In this document: piece after piece, positions 18,641 through 27,286 of the stretch
How positions within the stretch are numbered: position 1 is the first letter of the stretch
How the letters are laid out: every line of letters begins with the position of its first letter
NCBI GenBank assembly: GCA_937902925.1
Contig: CALFNN010000069.1
Coordinates: 21,222 to 85,221 of the forward strand
Length of the DNA stretch: 64,000 nucleotides
Direction of reading: 5' to 3'
Source of the DNA: an uncultured Opitutaceae bacterium
GTDB taxonomy: Bacteria > Verrucomicrobiota > Verrucomicrobiia > Opitutales > Opitutaceae
The notes under the pieces: generated by a model
The model's database searches: none
Seen by the model: the letters and a program-made list of their open reading frames with translations, nothing else
Told to the model about the DNA's origin: nothing
Made by a program: the position numbers and the translations under genes

Positions 18641-20629
18641 GTGAACCCTCCTGACGCCACTGCCACGACCGACCGGGCCGGCCTGTCGCGGGGCGGTTGG
18701 CGCGTGGGAGCCGCGATCATCGTTCTCGCGGGAGTGCTGGCCTATGGCCGCACGTTCTCGGCGCCGTTCATCTTCGACGATCATGCATCGATCGTCGACA
18801 ACCCGTCGATCCGGCACCTGTGGCCGCTGACCGGTCCGCTGACGCCCCCGCATGCGGACGGTGTCACGGTGGGAGGCCGGCCGGTCGTCAACCTGACGCT
18901 GGCGGTGAATTATGCGCTCAGCGGGGAAGCCGTGTGGAGCTACCACGCGCTGAACCTGCTGATCCACCTCGGCGGCGGCTTGGTGTTGTTCGGACTGGTC
19001 CGCCGCACGCTGGCGAGCCCGATGTTGGCGAAGCGGTTCGGCGCCGACGCCGGGGTGCTGGCGCTCGCCGTCGCCGCGCTCTGGACGCTGCACCCGCTCC
19101 AGACCGAATCCGTCACCTATGTTGCGCAACGCGCCGAGTCGCTCGCGGGCTGCTTCTTTTTGCTGACGCTCTATGCCTTTGCGCGCGGGACGCGCCGTGA
19201 CGTCCTGCGTGAAAACCAAACCGCGCCGCCAAGCGGAAGCGGCCGGGGCTGGCTGGTCTTAAGTGCGACGGTCTGCGCCATCGGCATGGCGACCAAGGAG
19301 GTCATGGCGCCGGCCCCGTTGCTCGTGCTGCTCTATGACCGGACGTTCGTCGCCGGATCGTTGCGCGGCGCGTGGCGGCAACGCCGCGGATTTTATCTGA
19401 CGCTCGCCGTCACGTGGCTGCCGCTCGGCTGGCTCGCGCTGGGCACGGCGGGTCGTGGCGGCACGGCGGGTTTCGACACACCGGTTTCGGTTTGGCACTA
19501 CCTGCTCACCCAGTGCGGCGCGATCACGCGCTATTTGCGGCTCGTTTTTCTCCCGCATCCGCTGGTCTTCGACTATGGCGTCGACGTCGTGACAAGCGTT
19601 TCCGCCGCCGTGTTACCCGGGTTGCTGTTGCTCGCGCTGCTCGGGGCGACGGCGGTCGCGCTGGTGCGCCGGCCGGCGTGGGGATTCCTCGGGACATTCT
19701 TTTTTGCGATTCTCGCGCCGAGTTCGAGTTTCGTCCCGGTGGCATCGCAACCCGTCGCCGAGCACCGGATGTATCTGCCGCTGGCCGCGGTCCTCGCCGG
19801 GCTGGTGCTCGGCGTCCATGCCTGGCGCGGGCGCCGGGCGCTTTGGCTCTGGGCCGCCTCCGCGCTGCTATGCGGCGCGATGACCTGGCAGCGCAACGAA
19901 ACGTATCGCAGCGAACTCGCTCTGTGGAGCGACACCGTGCAGCGCCGCCCCGGCAACGCGCGGGCGCAGAGCAATCTGGGCAACGCCTTGCTCGCCGCCG
20001 GTCAAGCGTCGGATGCAGCGGCCCATTACGAGGAGGCGCTGCGCCTGAGTCCCGACTACGCCGACGCCGAAAACAATCTCGGCCGGGCGCTCGTGCAGCT
20101 GGGCCGCGCGCCCGACGCGATTCCACACTACGAGGCCGCGCTTCACGCCAAGCCCGGCTCGATCGAGGTGCTGACGAACCTTGGCAGCGCGCTCGTGCAG
20201 GGCGGCCGCGCGCGCGAGGCCGTCCCGATTTACGAACGTGCGCTGCAACTCGCGCCCCAGGCCATCGGCCCGCGCTATAACCTGGCGAATGCGCTCTTCC
20301 GTCTTGGCGACCTGGCGGCGGCGGCGGCCCATTACTCCGAGGTCGTCAGACTCGCGCCGGACCACCTCGACGCGCGTTTCAATCTCGCCGCCACGCTGCT
20401 CCGGCTCGGCCGCATTCCCGGGGCGACCGCGGCCTACGAGGACCTCTTGCGTCGCGCCCCGAACGACGCCGCGGCGCATGCGGAGCTTGCCAACATTCTC
20501 GCCCACACCGATCGCGTGGCGGACGCCATCGCCCACTACGAGACGGCACTGCGGCTCCAGCCGGATTTTCCCGCCGCCCGCGCCGAGCTCGATCGCTTGC
20601 GTGCGTTGCGCGCGGACGCAAAACCGTGA
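18641..20629 (+). CDS. TMTC-like GT-C membrane protein with TPR tail, paralog B
   Basis: A 662-residue paralog of A with the same membrane domain (FDDHASIVDNPSI, QTESVTYVAQRAESLAG, ATKEVMAPAPLLVLLYDRTF, EHRMYLPLAA) and about six TPR units from residue ~435. An ATG at 18569 overlaps the stop of A in an ATGA arrangement, but it would add a 24-residue non-hydrophobic extension. GTG at 18641 gives MNPPDATA and an N-terminus of ~43 residues before the PF motif, matching A, C, E and F (42-44), so it is preferred. SFVPVASQPVAEHRMYL replaces the LTPGTQQMIVEHRMYL of A, a difference shared with paralog E. The substrate is unknown. Confidence 0.8.
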   Translation: MNPPDATATTDRAGLSRGGWRVGAAIIVLAGVLAYGRTFSAPFIFDDHASIVDNPSIRHLWPLTGPLTPPHADGVTVGGRPVVNLTLAVNYALSGEAVWSYHALNLLIHLGGGLVLFGLVRRTLASPMLAKRFGADAGVLALAVAALWTLHPLQTESVTYVAQRAESLAGCFFLLTLYAFARGTRRDVLRENQTAPPSGSGRGWLVLSATVCAIGMATKEVMAPAPLLVLLYDRTFVAGSLRGAWRQRRGFYLTLAVTWLPLGWLALGTAGRGGTAGFDTPVSVWHYLLTQCGAITRYLRLVFLPHPLVFDYGVDVVTSVSAAVLPGLLLLALLGATAVALVRRPAWGFLGTFFFAILAPSSSFVPVASQPVAEHRMYLPLAAVLAGLVLGVHAWRGRRALWLWAASALLCGAMTWQRNETYRSELALWSDTVQRRPGNARAQSNLGNALLAAGQASDAAAHYEEALRLSPDYADAENNLGRALVQLGRAPDAIPHYEAALHAKPGSIEVLTNLGSALVQGGRAREAVPIYERALQLAPQAIGPRYNLANALFRLGDLAAAAAHYSEVVRLAPDHLDARFNLAATLLRLGRIPGATAAYEDLLRRAPNDAAAHAELANILAHTDRVADAIAHYETALRLQPDFPAARAELDRLRALRADAKP

Positions 20630-23118
20630 GCCGTCAACCGATGTCCGGACTCGCGCAACTCCCCGCTTCGCCGCCCGCGCGGCCCATCCCCTGGCCCGCG
20701 GCGTTGCTGGTGCTCGCGATTTTTGCCGTCTATGCCGACAGCCTGACCGGGCCTTTTGTCTACGACGACATTCCCTCGATCGCCGCCAATCCCACCATCC
20801 GGGATCTCGCGGATTGGCCCGACCTGCTGCTGCCGCCGAGCGCCGGCGGCGTGACGGTCAGCGGCCGGCCCGTGCTCAATCTCTCGTTCGCGTTAAACTA
20901 TGCGATCAGCGGCTCCGCGGTGTGGAGTTATCACGCGCTGAACATCCTCATCCACACCGGCGCGGCCCTGCTGCTGTTCGGCATCGTCAGGCGCACGGTG
21001 GGCCGGTCGCCGTTGCGGGATCGTTTCGGTGCCGTCGCCGCACCGCTCGCATTCGCTGTTGCCGCTTTGTGGGCGCTGCATCCGTTGCAGACCCAGGCCA
21101 TCACCTACACTGTGCAACGCGCCGAGTCGTTGATGGGATTTTTCTATCTGTTGACGCTTTACGCCTTCGTGCGCGCGACCGGGGCGCAATCGACGGACGC
21201 CTCCCGGAATCAAGGTGGCGACCGCGGCTGGCTGATGACCTCCGTGGCAGCCTGTGCGCTGGGGATGGCCACGAAGGAAGTCATGGTCACGGCGCCGGTA
21301 ATGGTCCTGCTCTACGACCGGACATTGGTCGGCGGTTCGTTTGGCGGCGCGTGGCGCGAACGTCGGCGCTTTTATCTCGCGCTGGGCGCGACGTGGCTGC
21401 TGCTGGCGGGCCTCGTGCTGAGCACCGGCGGCAACCGCGGGGGCTCCATCGGTCCGGGGGTTGGGGTGTCGGCATGGGCTTATGGGTTGACGCAGTTCGA
21501 GGCGGTCACGCGCTATCTCGGACTGAGCATCTGGCCACACCCGCTGGTTTTCGAATATGGGACATTCTGGGTCCACGGCTTTCCCGACGTGCTGCCGTCT
21601 GCCGTGGTCGTGCTGGCGTTGATCGGCGTCACGATCCACGGCCTGTGGAAAAACTCGGCCGTCGGTTTCGCCGGCGCATGGCTGTTTGGAATTCTCGCGC
21701 CCTCCTCGCTCAGCCCCGGGACGACGCAGATGATCGTCGAGCACCGGATGTATCTGCCGCTTGCGGCGGTCGTCGCCCTGGTCGTGCTCGCCGCGCAGGC
21801 GCGATTTGGCGGACGGGCGCTGCTCGGCTGCGGTGTCGCTGCGCTGGCCTTGGGCGCTGCGACCGCGTGCCGCAATCGCGATTATCGTTCGGCGATCATC
21901 CTCTGGTCGGAAACGCTCGCGCGGCGGCCCGATAACCCGCGGGCCCGCGAGAACCTTGGCGAAGCGTTCGTCAAGGCTGGGCGGGTTCGCGAAGGCATTG
22001 CGCAATACGAGGCGGCCGTCCGCCTGCAGCCCGACGACGCGCAGTTCCACTACAATCTCGGCCTGGCGCTCGCCGGGACGGGTGACCGGCCCGCCGCCAT
22101 CGGGCAATACGAGATCGCGGTGCGGCTGGCGCCGGACGACGCCAACATCCATAACAACCTTGCGCTGGCCTGCGCGGCGTCCGGACAAACGGCCGCCGCG
22201 CTGGTTCACGCGGCGCTGGCGGCGCGGCTCATGCCGGACAATCCCGAGATGCACTATAATTTCGCCCTCTACCTCGATGGGGCCGGCCGCACGCTGGAGG
22301 CGGTGGCGGAATACGAGGCGGCCTTGCGGCTGCGGCCCGATTACGCCGAGGCGCACAACAACCTGGGCAATGCGGCGCTCCGGCTCGGGCGCGTGCCGGA
22401 GGCGGTGGCCCATTACGAACGGGCGCTCCGCATCGATCCGAATTCGGTCGAGGCCCACAGCAACCTCGGCTTCGCGCTGCTGAAGCTCGGCCGCCAGTCG
22501 GAAGCCGTCGTGCACTACGAGGCCGTGCTGAAACTCGCGCCGGCCGACGCCACCGCGCACCGCAATCTCGGCGATCTCGCACTGGCGGCCGGTCGCGCGG
22601 CCGAGGCGATTGCGCACTACGACGCGGCCCTGCGGACCAAACCCGACGACGTGGTGACGCTGACCGGCCTGGGTCGTGCGCTCGCGCAGGCCGGGCGGGT
22701 GCGCGAGGCGGTGACGACCGATGAGCGGGCGCTGCAACTTGCGCCCGATGCCGTCGGCACGCGCTACAATCTCGCGAACGCGTGGTTTCAGCTCGGCGAC
22801 TTCGCTGCGGCGGCCGCGCGTTACGAGGAGGTCGTGCGATTGCAGCCTGGCTTCGGCGACGCGCGTTTCAATCTTGCCGCGGCGCTGGTCCGGCTCGGCC
22901 GGCTTTCGGAGGCGGTTGAGTGCTACGAGGAATTGCTGCGTCGCACACCGAACGACGCCGCAGCCCATGCGGAGCTGGCCAATCTCTTTGCGCATCTCGG
23001 CCGCCCCGCCGAGGCGATCGCCCACTACGAGACTGCGCTGCGGTTGAATCCCGATTTTCCGGCGGCCCGCGCGGAACTCGAGCGGCTTCGTGAAACGCCG
23101 GGTGGGGCGAGGCCGTAG
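20626..23118 (+). CDS. TMTC-like GT-C membrane protein with TPR tail, paralog C
   Basis: An 830-residue protein, the longest of the six. GTG at 20626 overlaps the stop of B (GTGA), so translation is probably coupled. The membrane domain keeps YDDIPSIAANPTI, QTQAITYTVQRAESLMG, ATKEVMVTAPVMVLLYDRTL and EHRMYLPLAA. About eleven TPR units follow from residue ~435, each with the A-x-x-H-x-N-L-G ... A-x-x-x-Y-E-x-A-L-x-L-x-P pattern. Its last five TPRs are nearly the same as those closing B (VGTRYNLANAWFQLGDFAAAAARYEEV; then AAAHAELAN), which points to exchange or recent duplication between neighbours. It most likely acts at the inner membrane with the TPRs as a partner-binding tail. Confidence 0.8.
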   Translation: MSRQPMSGLAQLPASPPARPIPWPAALLVLAIFAVYADSLTGPFVYDDIPSIAANPTIRDLADWPDLLLPPSAGGVTVSGRPVLNLSFALNYAISGSAVWSYHALNILIHTGAALLLFGIVRRTVGRSPLRDRFGAVAAPLAFAVAALWALHPLQTQAITYTVQRAESLMGFFYLLTLYAFVRATGAQSTDASRNQGGDRGWLMTSVAACALGMATKEVMVTAPVMVLLYDRTLVGGSFGGAWRERRRFYLALGATWLLLAGLVLSTGGNRGGSIGPGVGVSAWAYGLTQFEAVTRYLGLSIWPHPLVFEYGTFWVHGFPDVLPSAVVVLALIGVTIHGLWKNSAVGFAGAWLFGILAPSSLSPGTTQMIVEHRMYLPLAAVVALVVLAAQARFGGRALLGCGVAALALGAATACRNRDYRSAIILWSETLARRPDNPRARENLGEAFVKAGRVREGIAQYEAAVRLQPDDAQFHYNLGLALAGTGDRPAAIGQYEIAVRLAPDDANIHNNLALACAASGQTAAALVHAALAARLMPDNPEMHYNFALYLDGAGRTLEAVAEYEAALRLRPDYAEAHNNLGNAALRLGRVPEAVAHYERALRIDPNSVEAHSNLGFALLKLGRQSEAVVHYEAVLKLAPADATAHRNLGDLALAAGRAAEAIAHYDAALRTKPDDVVTLTGLGRALAQAGRVREAVTTDERALQLAPDAVGTRYNLANAWFQLGDFAAAAARYEEVVRLQPGFGDARFNLAAALVRLGRLSEAVECYEELLRRTPNDAAAHAELANLFAHLGRPAEAIAHYETALRLNPDFPAARAELERLRETPGGARP

Positions 23119-23127
23119 CCGTTCCCG

Positions 23128-25242
23128 ATGTCCGCCGCCAAGCCCCAAGAACCTCCCGGCGCCGCGCGCGCCCGCTGGCTGGCAATCGGTGTGCTCGTGG
23201 CGGCGACGCTGGCGGCTTACGTCAACAGTCTCCGCGTGCCATTCGTCTACGACGACGGGCCGGCTATCCCCGGCAACCCGACGATCCGGCACTTGTGGCC
23301 GCTTTCCGATGTGCTGCTGCCGCAGGCGCAGGGCGGTCTCACGGTCAGCGGCCGGCCGGCGCTCAATCTCTCGCTTGCCCTCAACTACGCGATCAGTGGC
23401 GAATCGGTGTGGAGTTATCATGCCTTCAATCTTGCCGTGCACGTGGGCGCCACGCTGCTCCTCTTCGGACTCGTGCGCCGGACGCTGGGGTCGGAGCGAT
23501 GGCGCGCACGGTATGGCGCGGTGGCGACGTCGCTGGCAGCCGCGATCGCCGGACTCTGGGCGCTGCACCCGTTGCAGACCCAGGCCGTCACTTACACCGT
23601 TCAACGCGCGGAATCCCTGATGGGCTTTTTTTATCTGCTGACTCTCTATACGTTCGCGCGCGGGGCCGGTTGTCAACTATTAGTTGACAATGGATTTCGC
23701 GTGCCCGGAGGAGGGCGGGAGGCCGGTCTTTCAGCAGATGACAGGCGGACCGCGCGCGCGCGGATCGGATGGTGGGCAATCAGCGCCGGGGTGTGCGCGC
23801 TGGGGATGGCGGCGAAGGAGGTCATGGCCACCGCGCCGCTGATGGTGCTGCTTTACGACCGGACCTTTTTCGCGGGAAGTTTTCGCGCGGCCTGGCAACG
23901 GCGGCGGATTTACTATGTCGGGCTCGCCGCCACGTGGGTTCTTCTCGGCGCACTTGTGCTCAGCACGGGAGGCAATCGCGGTGGCACGGTCGGCTTGGGC
24001 GTCGGCGTGCCGTGGTGGGCCTACGGGCTCACGCAATTCCAGGCGGTCGGGCGCTACCTGGAGCTGGGCGGGTGGCCGCATCCGCTGGTCTTCGAATACG
24101 GCACGGCCTGGGTGCGGCGCGCCGGCGACGTGCTGCCTGATGCGGCGCTCGTGCTGCCGTTGCTCGGCGCCACGGCGTTTGCGCTCTGGCGCTGGCCGGC
24201 GGCGGGCTTTCTCGGGGCGTGGTTCTTCGGGATTCTCGCGCCGTCCTCGCTGACGCCCGGCACGATCCAGATGATCGTGGAACACCGGATGTATCTGCCG
24301 CTGGCCGCAGTGATCGCGACGCTCGTGTTCGTCGTCCACGCATGGGTCGGTCCGAGGGCGTTGGTGGCAGCTGTCCTCGGCGGGATCGCGTTTGGGACGC
24401 TGACCGTGTTTCGCAATCGCGACTACGCCTCACCGGTTTCGATCTGGTCCGACACCGTCGCGAAACGGCCGGACAACTCGCGGGCGCGCGACGCTCTCGC
24501 CGACGAGCTGGCGAAGGCCGGCCGCGTGGAGGAAGCGATCGTGCAGCGTCGGGAGGCCGTGCGGCTCCAACCCGATGAGGCGACGTTTCATTACAAGCTG
24601 GGAGTCGCGCTGGCGGACGCCGGCCGGTTCGCCACGGCGCTGGCCAGCTACGCGGAGGCCGAACACCTTCAACCGGAAGTGCCGGAGTTTTATGCGAGTC
24701 ACGGGTTCGCGCTGATGCGCCTGCGGCGCCCAGCCGAGGCGGTGGTGCCATACGAGAGCGCGCGGCGCTTGCGACCCGGCGACGGCGAGATCGGCACGGC
24801 GTTGGGCAACGCGCTGATCGTCGCCGGTCGCGGCGAGGAAGCGGTGCAGCGGTTCCGGGCCGTGCTCGAGGCGCATCCCGACGCGGTCGAGGCGCGCTAC
24901 GGCCTGGCCGGTGCCCTCGGGATGATTGGCCGGGTTGACGACGGAATCGCGATGTTCGAAGAAGTGCTGCGCCGCGCCCCCGATCACGCGAATGCACATT
25001 TCAAGCTGGCGAATCTTCTCGTCAACGCGGGCCGGGTGTCCGAAGCCGTCCCTCACTATGAAGCTGCCATCCGCCTCAATCCCAGCGATGCAGAGGCGCA
25101 CCATAACCTTGGTGCCGCCTACGCCCGGCTCGAGCGATATCCGGAGGCGGGCCGGGAATTCGAAACCGCGCTGCACTTGAAGCCGGACTACCCAGACGCC
25201 CGCCGTCACCTCGAACAAGTGCGCCCGCTCCTCGGCCGATGA
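23128..25242 (+). CDS. TMTC-like GT-C membrane protein with TPR tail, paralog D
   Basis: A 704-residue paralog starting 9 bp after the stop of C. The membrane domain keeps YDDGPAIPGNPTI, QTQAVTYTVQRAESLMG, AAKEVMATAPLMVLLYDRTF and EHRMYLPLAA. About seven TPR units follow from residue ~447. The first TPRs are degenerate (SRARDALADELAKAG; PEFYASHGFALMRL). The loop between the QRAESLMG helix and the next segment is longer than in the others (~40 residues) and contains a perfect DNA inverted repeat of low GC at 23670-23690, translated as CQLLVDN. The repeat keeps the frame. The predicted role is the same as for paralogs A-C; the substrate is unknown. Confidence 0.8.
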   Translation: MSAAKPQEPPGAARARWLAIGVLVAATLAAYVNSLRVPFVYDDGPAIPGNPTIRHLWPLSDVLLPQAQGGLTVSGRPALNLSLALNYAISGESVWSYHAFNLAVHVGATLLLFGLVRRTLGSERWRARYGAVATSLAAAIAGLWALHPLQTQAVTYTVQRAESLMGFFYLLTLYTFARGAGCQLLVDNGFRVPGGGREAGLSADDRRTARARIGWWAISAGVCALGMAAKEVMATAPLMVLLYDRTFFAGSFRAAWQRRRIYYVGLAATWVLLGALVLSTGGNRGGTVGLGVGVPWWAYGLTQFQAVGRYLELGGWPHPLVFEYGTAWVRRAGDVLPDAALVLPLLGATAFALWRWPAAGFLGAWFFGILAPSSLTPGTIQMIVEHRMYLPLAAVIATLVFVVHAWVGPRALVAAVLGGIAFGTLTVFRNRDYASPVSIWSDTVAKRPDNSRARDALADELAKAGRVEEAIVQRREAVRLQPDEATFHYKLGVALADAGRFATALASYAEAEHLQPEVPEFYASHGFALMRLRRPAEAVVPYESARRLRPGDGEIGTALGNALIVAGRGEEAVQRFRAVLEAHPDAVEARYGLAGALGMIGRVDDGIAMFEEVLRRAPDHANAHFKLANLLVNAGRVSEAVPHYEAAIRLNPSDAEAHHNLGAAYARLERYPEAGREFETALHLKPDYPDARRHLEQVRPLLGR
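23670..23690. repeat. Perfect 21-bp inverted repeat inside paralog D
   Basis: Ten-base arms TTGTCAACTA (23670-23679) and TAGTTGACAA (23681-23690) flank one central T. This AT-rich block sits in otherwise GC-rich coding DNA, in a loop that differs in length among the six paralogs. It could be an operator, a small repetitive element insertion or a recombination scar; the reading frame is preserved. Confidence 0.7.
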
Positions 25243-27272
25243 ACCCGGGAATGACACCCATGGGCAGCCCGCCCGCCGCCCCGGCGCCGCGCGATTGGTC
25301 ATGGCTCGCGGGGATCGCGCTCGGCGTGCTCGTGGCCGCCGCCTACGCCGGGACGTTCTCCGCACCCTTCGGCTTCGACGATCTCGGCGCCATCAACGAC
25401 AACGCGAGTATCCGCCACCTTTGGGAGCCGGGGGTCGTTTTGTCGCCGCCGATCTCCGCGACCGTGGGCGGCCGGCCGGTGCTCAATCTCACCCTCGCGC
25501 TCAACTACGCCATCAGCGGCCTCGACCCGTGGAGCTACCACGCGCTCAACCTGCTGATTCACGCCGGCGCGGGATTGCTCTTGTTCGGCGTGGTGCGGCG
25601 GACACTGGCGCGCGTAGCCGGCCGGGATGCGCCGGTCGCACACGATACCGGTCTCGCCTGCGCCGCCGCGGCGCTGTGGTTGCTGCATCCGCTCCAGACC
25701 GAGTCCGTCACCTACGTGATTCAGCGCGCGGAATCGTTGATGGCGTTTTTCTATCTGCTGACGCTCTACGCATTCGTTCGCAGCCTGGAAGCGCAGGCTC
25801 CGCGGCGCTGGCTCGGGCTGTCGTTTGCCGCGTGCCTGCTCGGCATGGCGACCAAGGAAGTCATGGTGACCGCGCCGGTCCTGGTCTTTCTGTATAGCTG
25901 GTCGTTGGTCACGGGGAGCGTGCGCGAGAGTTGGCGCCGGCACGGTGGTTTTGTTGCGGCGCTTGCTGGCACGTGGCTCCTGCTCGGCTGGTTGGTCGTG
26001 GCAACGCAGGGTCGGGGTGGGTCCGCGGGATTCAACGCCGGGGTCACGCCATGGTCTTACGCCCTGACCCAATGTGGCGCCCTGGTCCGGTATTTCTCGC
26101 TGGCGTGCTGGCCGCATCCGCTGGTCCTCGACTACGGCACCAACCTGGTGACCAGGATCGGCGCGGCGGCGTTGCCCGCGGCCGCGATCGTCTCGGGCCT
26201 TGTCGGGACGGGCTGGGCGCTGGTGCGCCGGCCGCCGCTTGGCTTTGCGGGGGCGTGCTTTTTCCTCTTGCTGGCTCCGACGTCGAGTTTTGTGCCGATC
26301 GCCACGGAACCGATGGCGGAGCACCGCATGTATCTGCCGCTGGCGGCGCTGATCGTCATGGCGGTCGTGGCGGCCGAGCGGCGCGCGGGCGCGGTGGCGG
26401 TGTGGGGCGGGGTGCTGGTCGCGCTGGCGCTCGGCCTGTTGACGTGGCAACGCAATCACGACTACCGCAGCGCCCTGGCGATCTGGACCGACACGGTGGC
26501 GAAGCGTCCCGACAACGCGCGCGCCCACTGCAGTCTCGGGTCCGCGCTCGCGGCCGCCGGTCGTCCTGACGAGGCCGAGGCGAGTTTTGCGACCTCGCTG
26601 CGCCTCGACCCCAACGAGCTCGAGGCTCACGACCGACTGGGAGCCCTGCTGCTCGAATCCGGCCGGGCCGAGGAGGCGCGGGTGCAATTCGAAGCCGCGC
26701 TGCGACTTGAGCCGGACGAGGCCGAGGCGGAAAATCGCCGTGGCGCCCTGCTGGCGCGGGCGGGACGGGCTGAGGAAGCATTGCCTCATTTCCGGACGGC
26801 GCTGAAGCGACAACCCGAGCGCGCTGGGTTTCATACCAACTACGGCGCGGCGCTCCTGCAACTCGGGCGGGCCGACGAGGCGGTCGCGGAATTCGAGGCC
26901 GCCCTGCGCCTGCGACCCGATTTCACGGAGGCGCGCAGCGACCTCGCGCTCGTGCTGCTGCAATCGGGCCGCCTGACGGAGGCGGCGGCGCACTACGCGG
27001 CCGTGTTGCGCGCCCTGCCGCACGATCCCGTGGCGCAGGGGAACCTCGGCTACATCGCGTTGCAGCAGGGTCGCGCGGACGAGGCCGTCTCGCACTATCG
27101 CGAAGTCGTGCAGATCGAGCCGGATGACGCGGGCGCCCGCGTCAACCTCGGTCACGCGCTCGTGCGGGCCGGGAACGCACGCGAGGCCCGGGTCGAATAC
27201 GAGGCGGCGTTGCGCCTCGATCCGGACAACGCCGCGGCGCGAGAGGCGCTCGCGCGGCTGAATGTGCGCTGA
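25239..27272 (+). CDS. TMTC-like GT-C membrane protein with TPR tail, paralog E
   Basis: A 677-residue paralog whose ATG at 25239 overlaps the stop of D (ATGA), consistent with coupled translation. The membrane domain keeps FDDLGAINDNASI, QTESVTYVIQRAESLMA and ATKEVMVTAPVLVFLYSWSL (where the others have YDRT), and ends with SFVPIATEPMAEHRMYLPLAA. About seven to eight TPRs follow from residue ~423, several of the acidic type (LEPDEAEAENRRGALLARAGRAEEAL). It is the last gene of the plus-strand operon and faces paralog F with only 14 bp between stops. The YSWSL change in an otherwise conserved loop may mark functional divergence. Confidence 0.8.
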   Translation: MNPGMTPMGSPPAAPAPRDWSWLAGIALGVLVAAAYAGTFSAPFGFDDLGAINDNASIRHLWEPGVVLSPPISATVGGRPVLNLTLALNYAISGLDPWSYHALNLLIHAGAGLLLFGVVRRTLARVAGRDAPVAHDTGLACAAAALWLLHPLQTESVTYVIQRAESLMAFFYLLTLYAFVRSLEAQAPRRWLGLSFAACLLGMATKEVMVTAPVLVFLYSWSLVTGSVRESWRRHGGFVAALAGTWLLLGWLVVATQGRGGSAGFNAGVTPWSYALTQCGALVRYFSLACWPHPLVLDYGTNLVTRIGAAALPAAAIVSGLVGTGWALVRRPPLGFAGACFFLLLAPTSSFVPIATEPMAEHRMYLPLAALIVMAVVAAERRAGAVAVWGGVLVALALGLLTWQRNHDYRSALAIWTDTVAKRPDNARAHCSLGSALAAAGRPDEAEASFATSLRLDPNELEAHDRLGALLLESGRAEEARVQFEAALRLEPDEAEAENRRGALLARAGRAEEALPHFRTALKRQPERAGFHTNYGAALLQLGRADEAVAEFEAALRLRPDFTEARSDLALVLLQSGRLTEAAAHYAAVLRALPHDPVAQGNLGYIALQQGRADEAVSHYREVVQIEPDDAGARVNLGHALVRAGNAREARVEYEAALRLDPDNAAAREALARLNVR

Positions 27273-27286
27273 TCGCTGCCGGGCGG

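Noticed and set aside
20893..23676. Very long minus-strand open frame antisense to TMTC-like paralogs C and D
   Set aside because: It is the shadow of repetitive GC-rich TPR codons; the composition is Arg/Gly/Gln-rich with no domain, and the plus strand carries clear conserved proteins.
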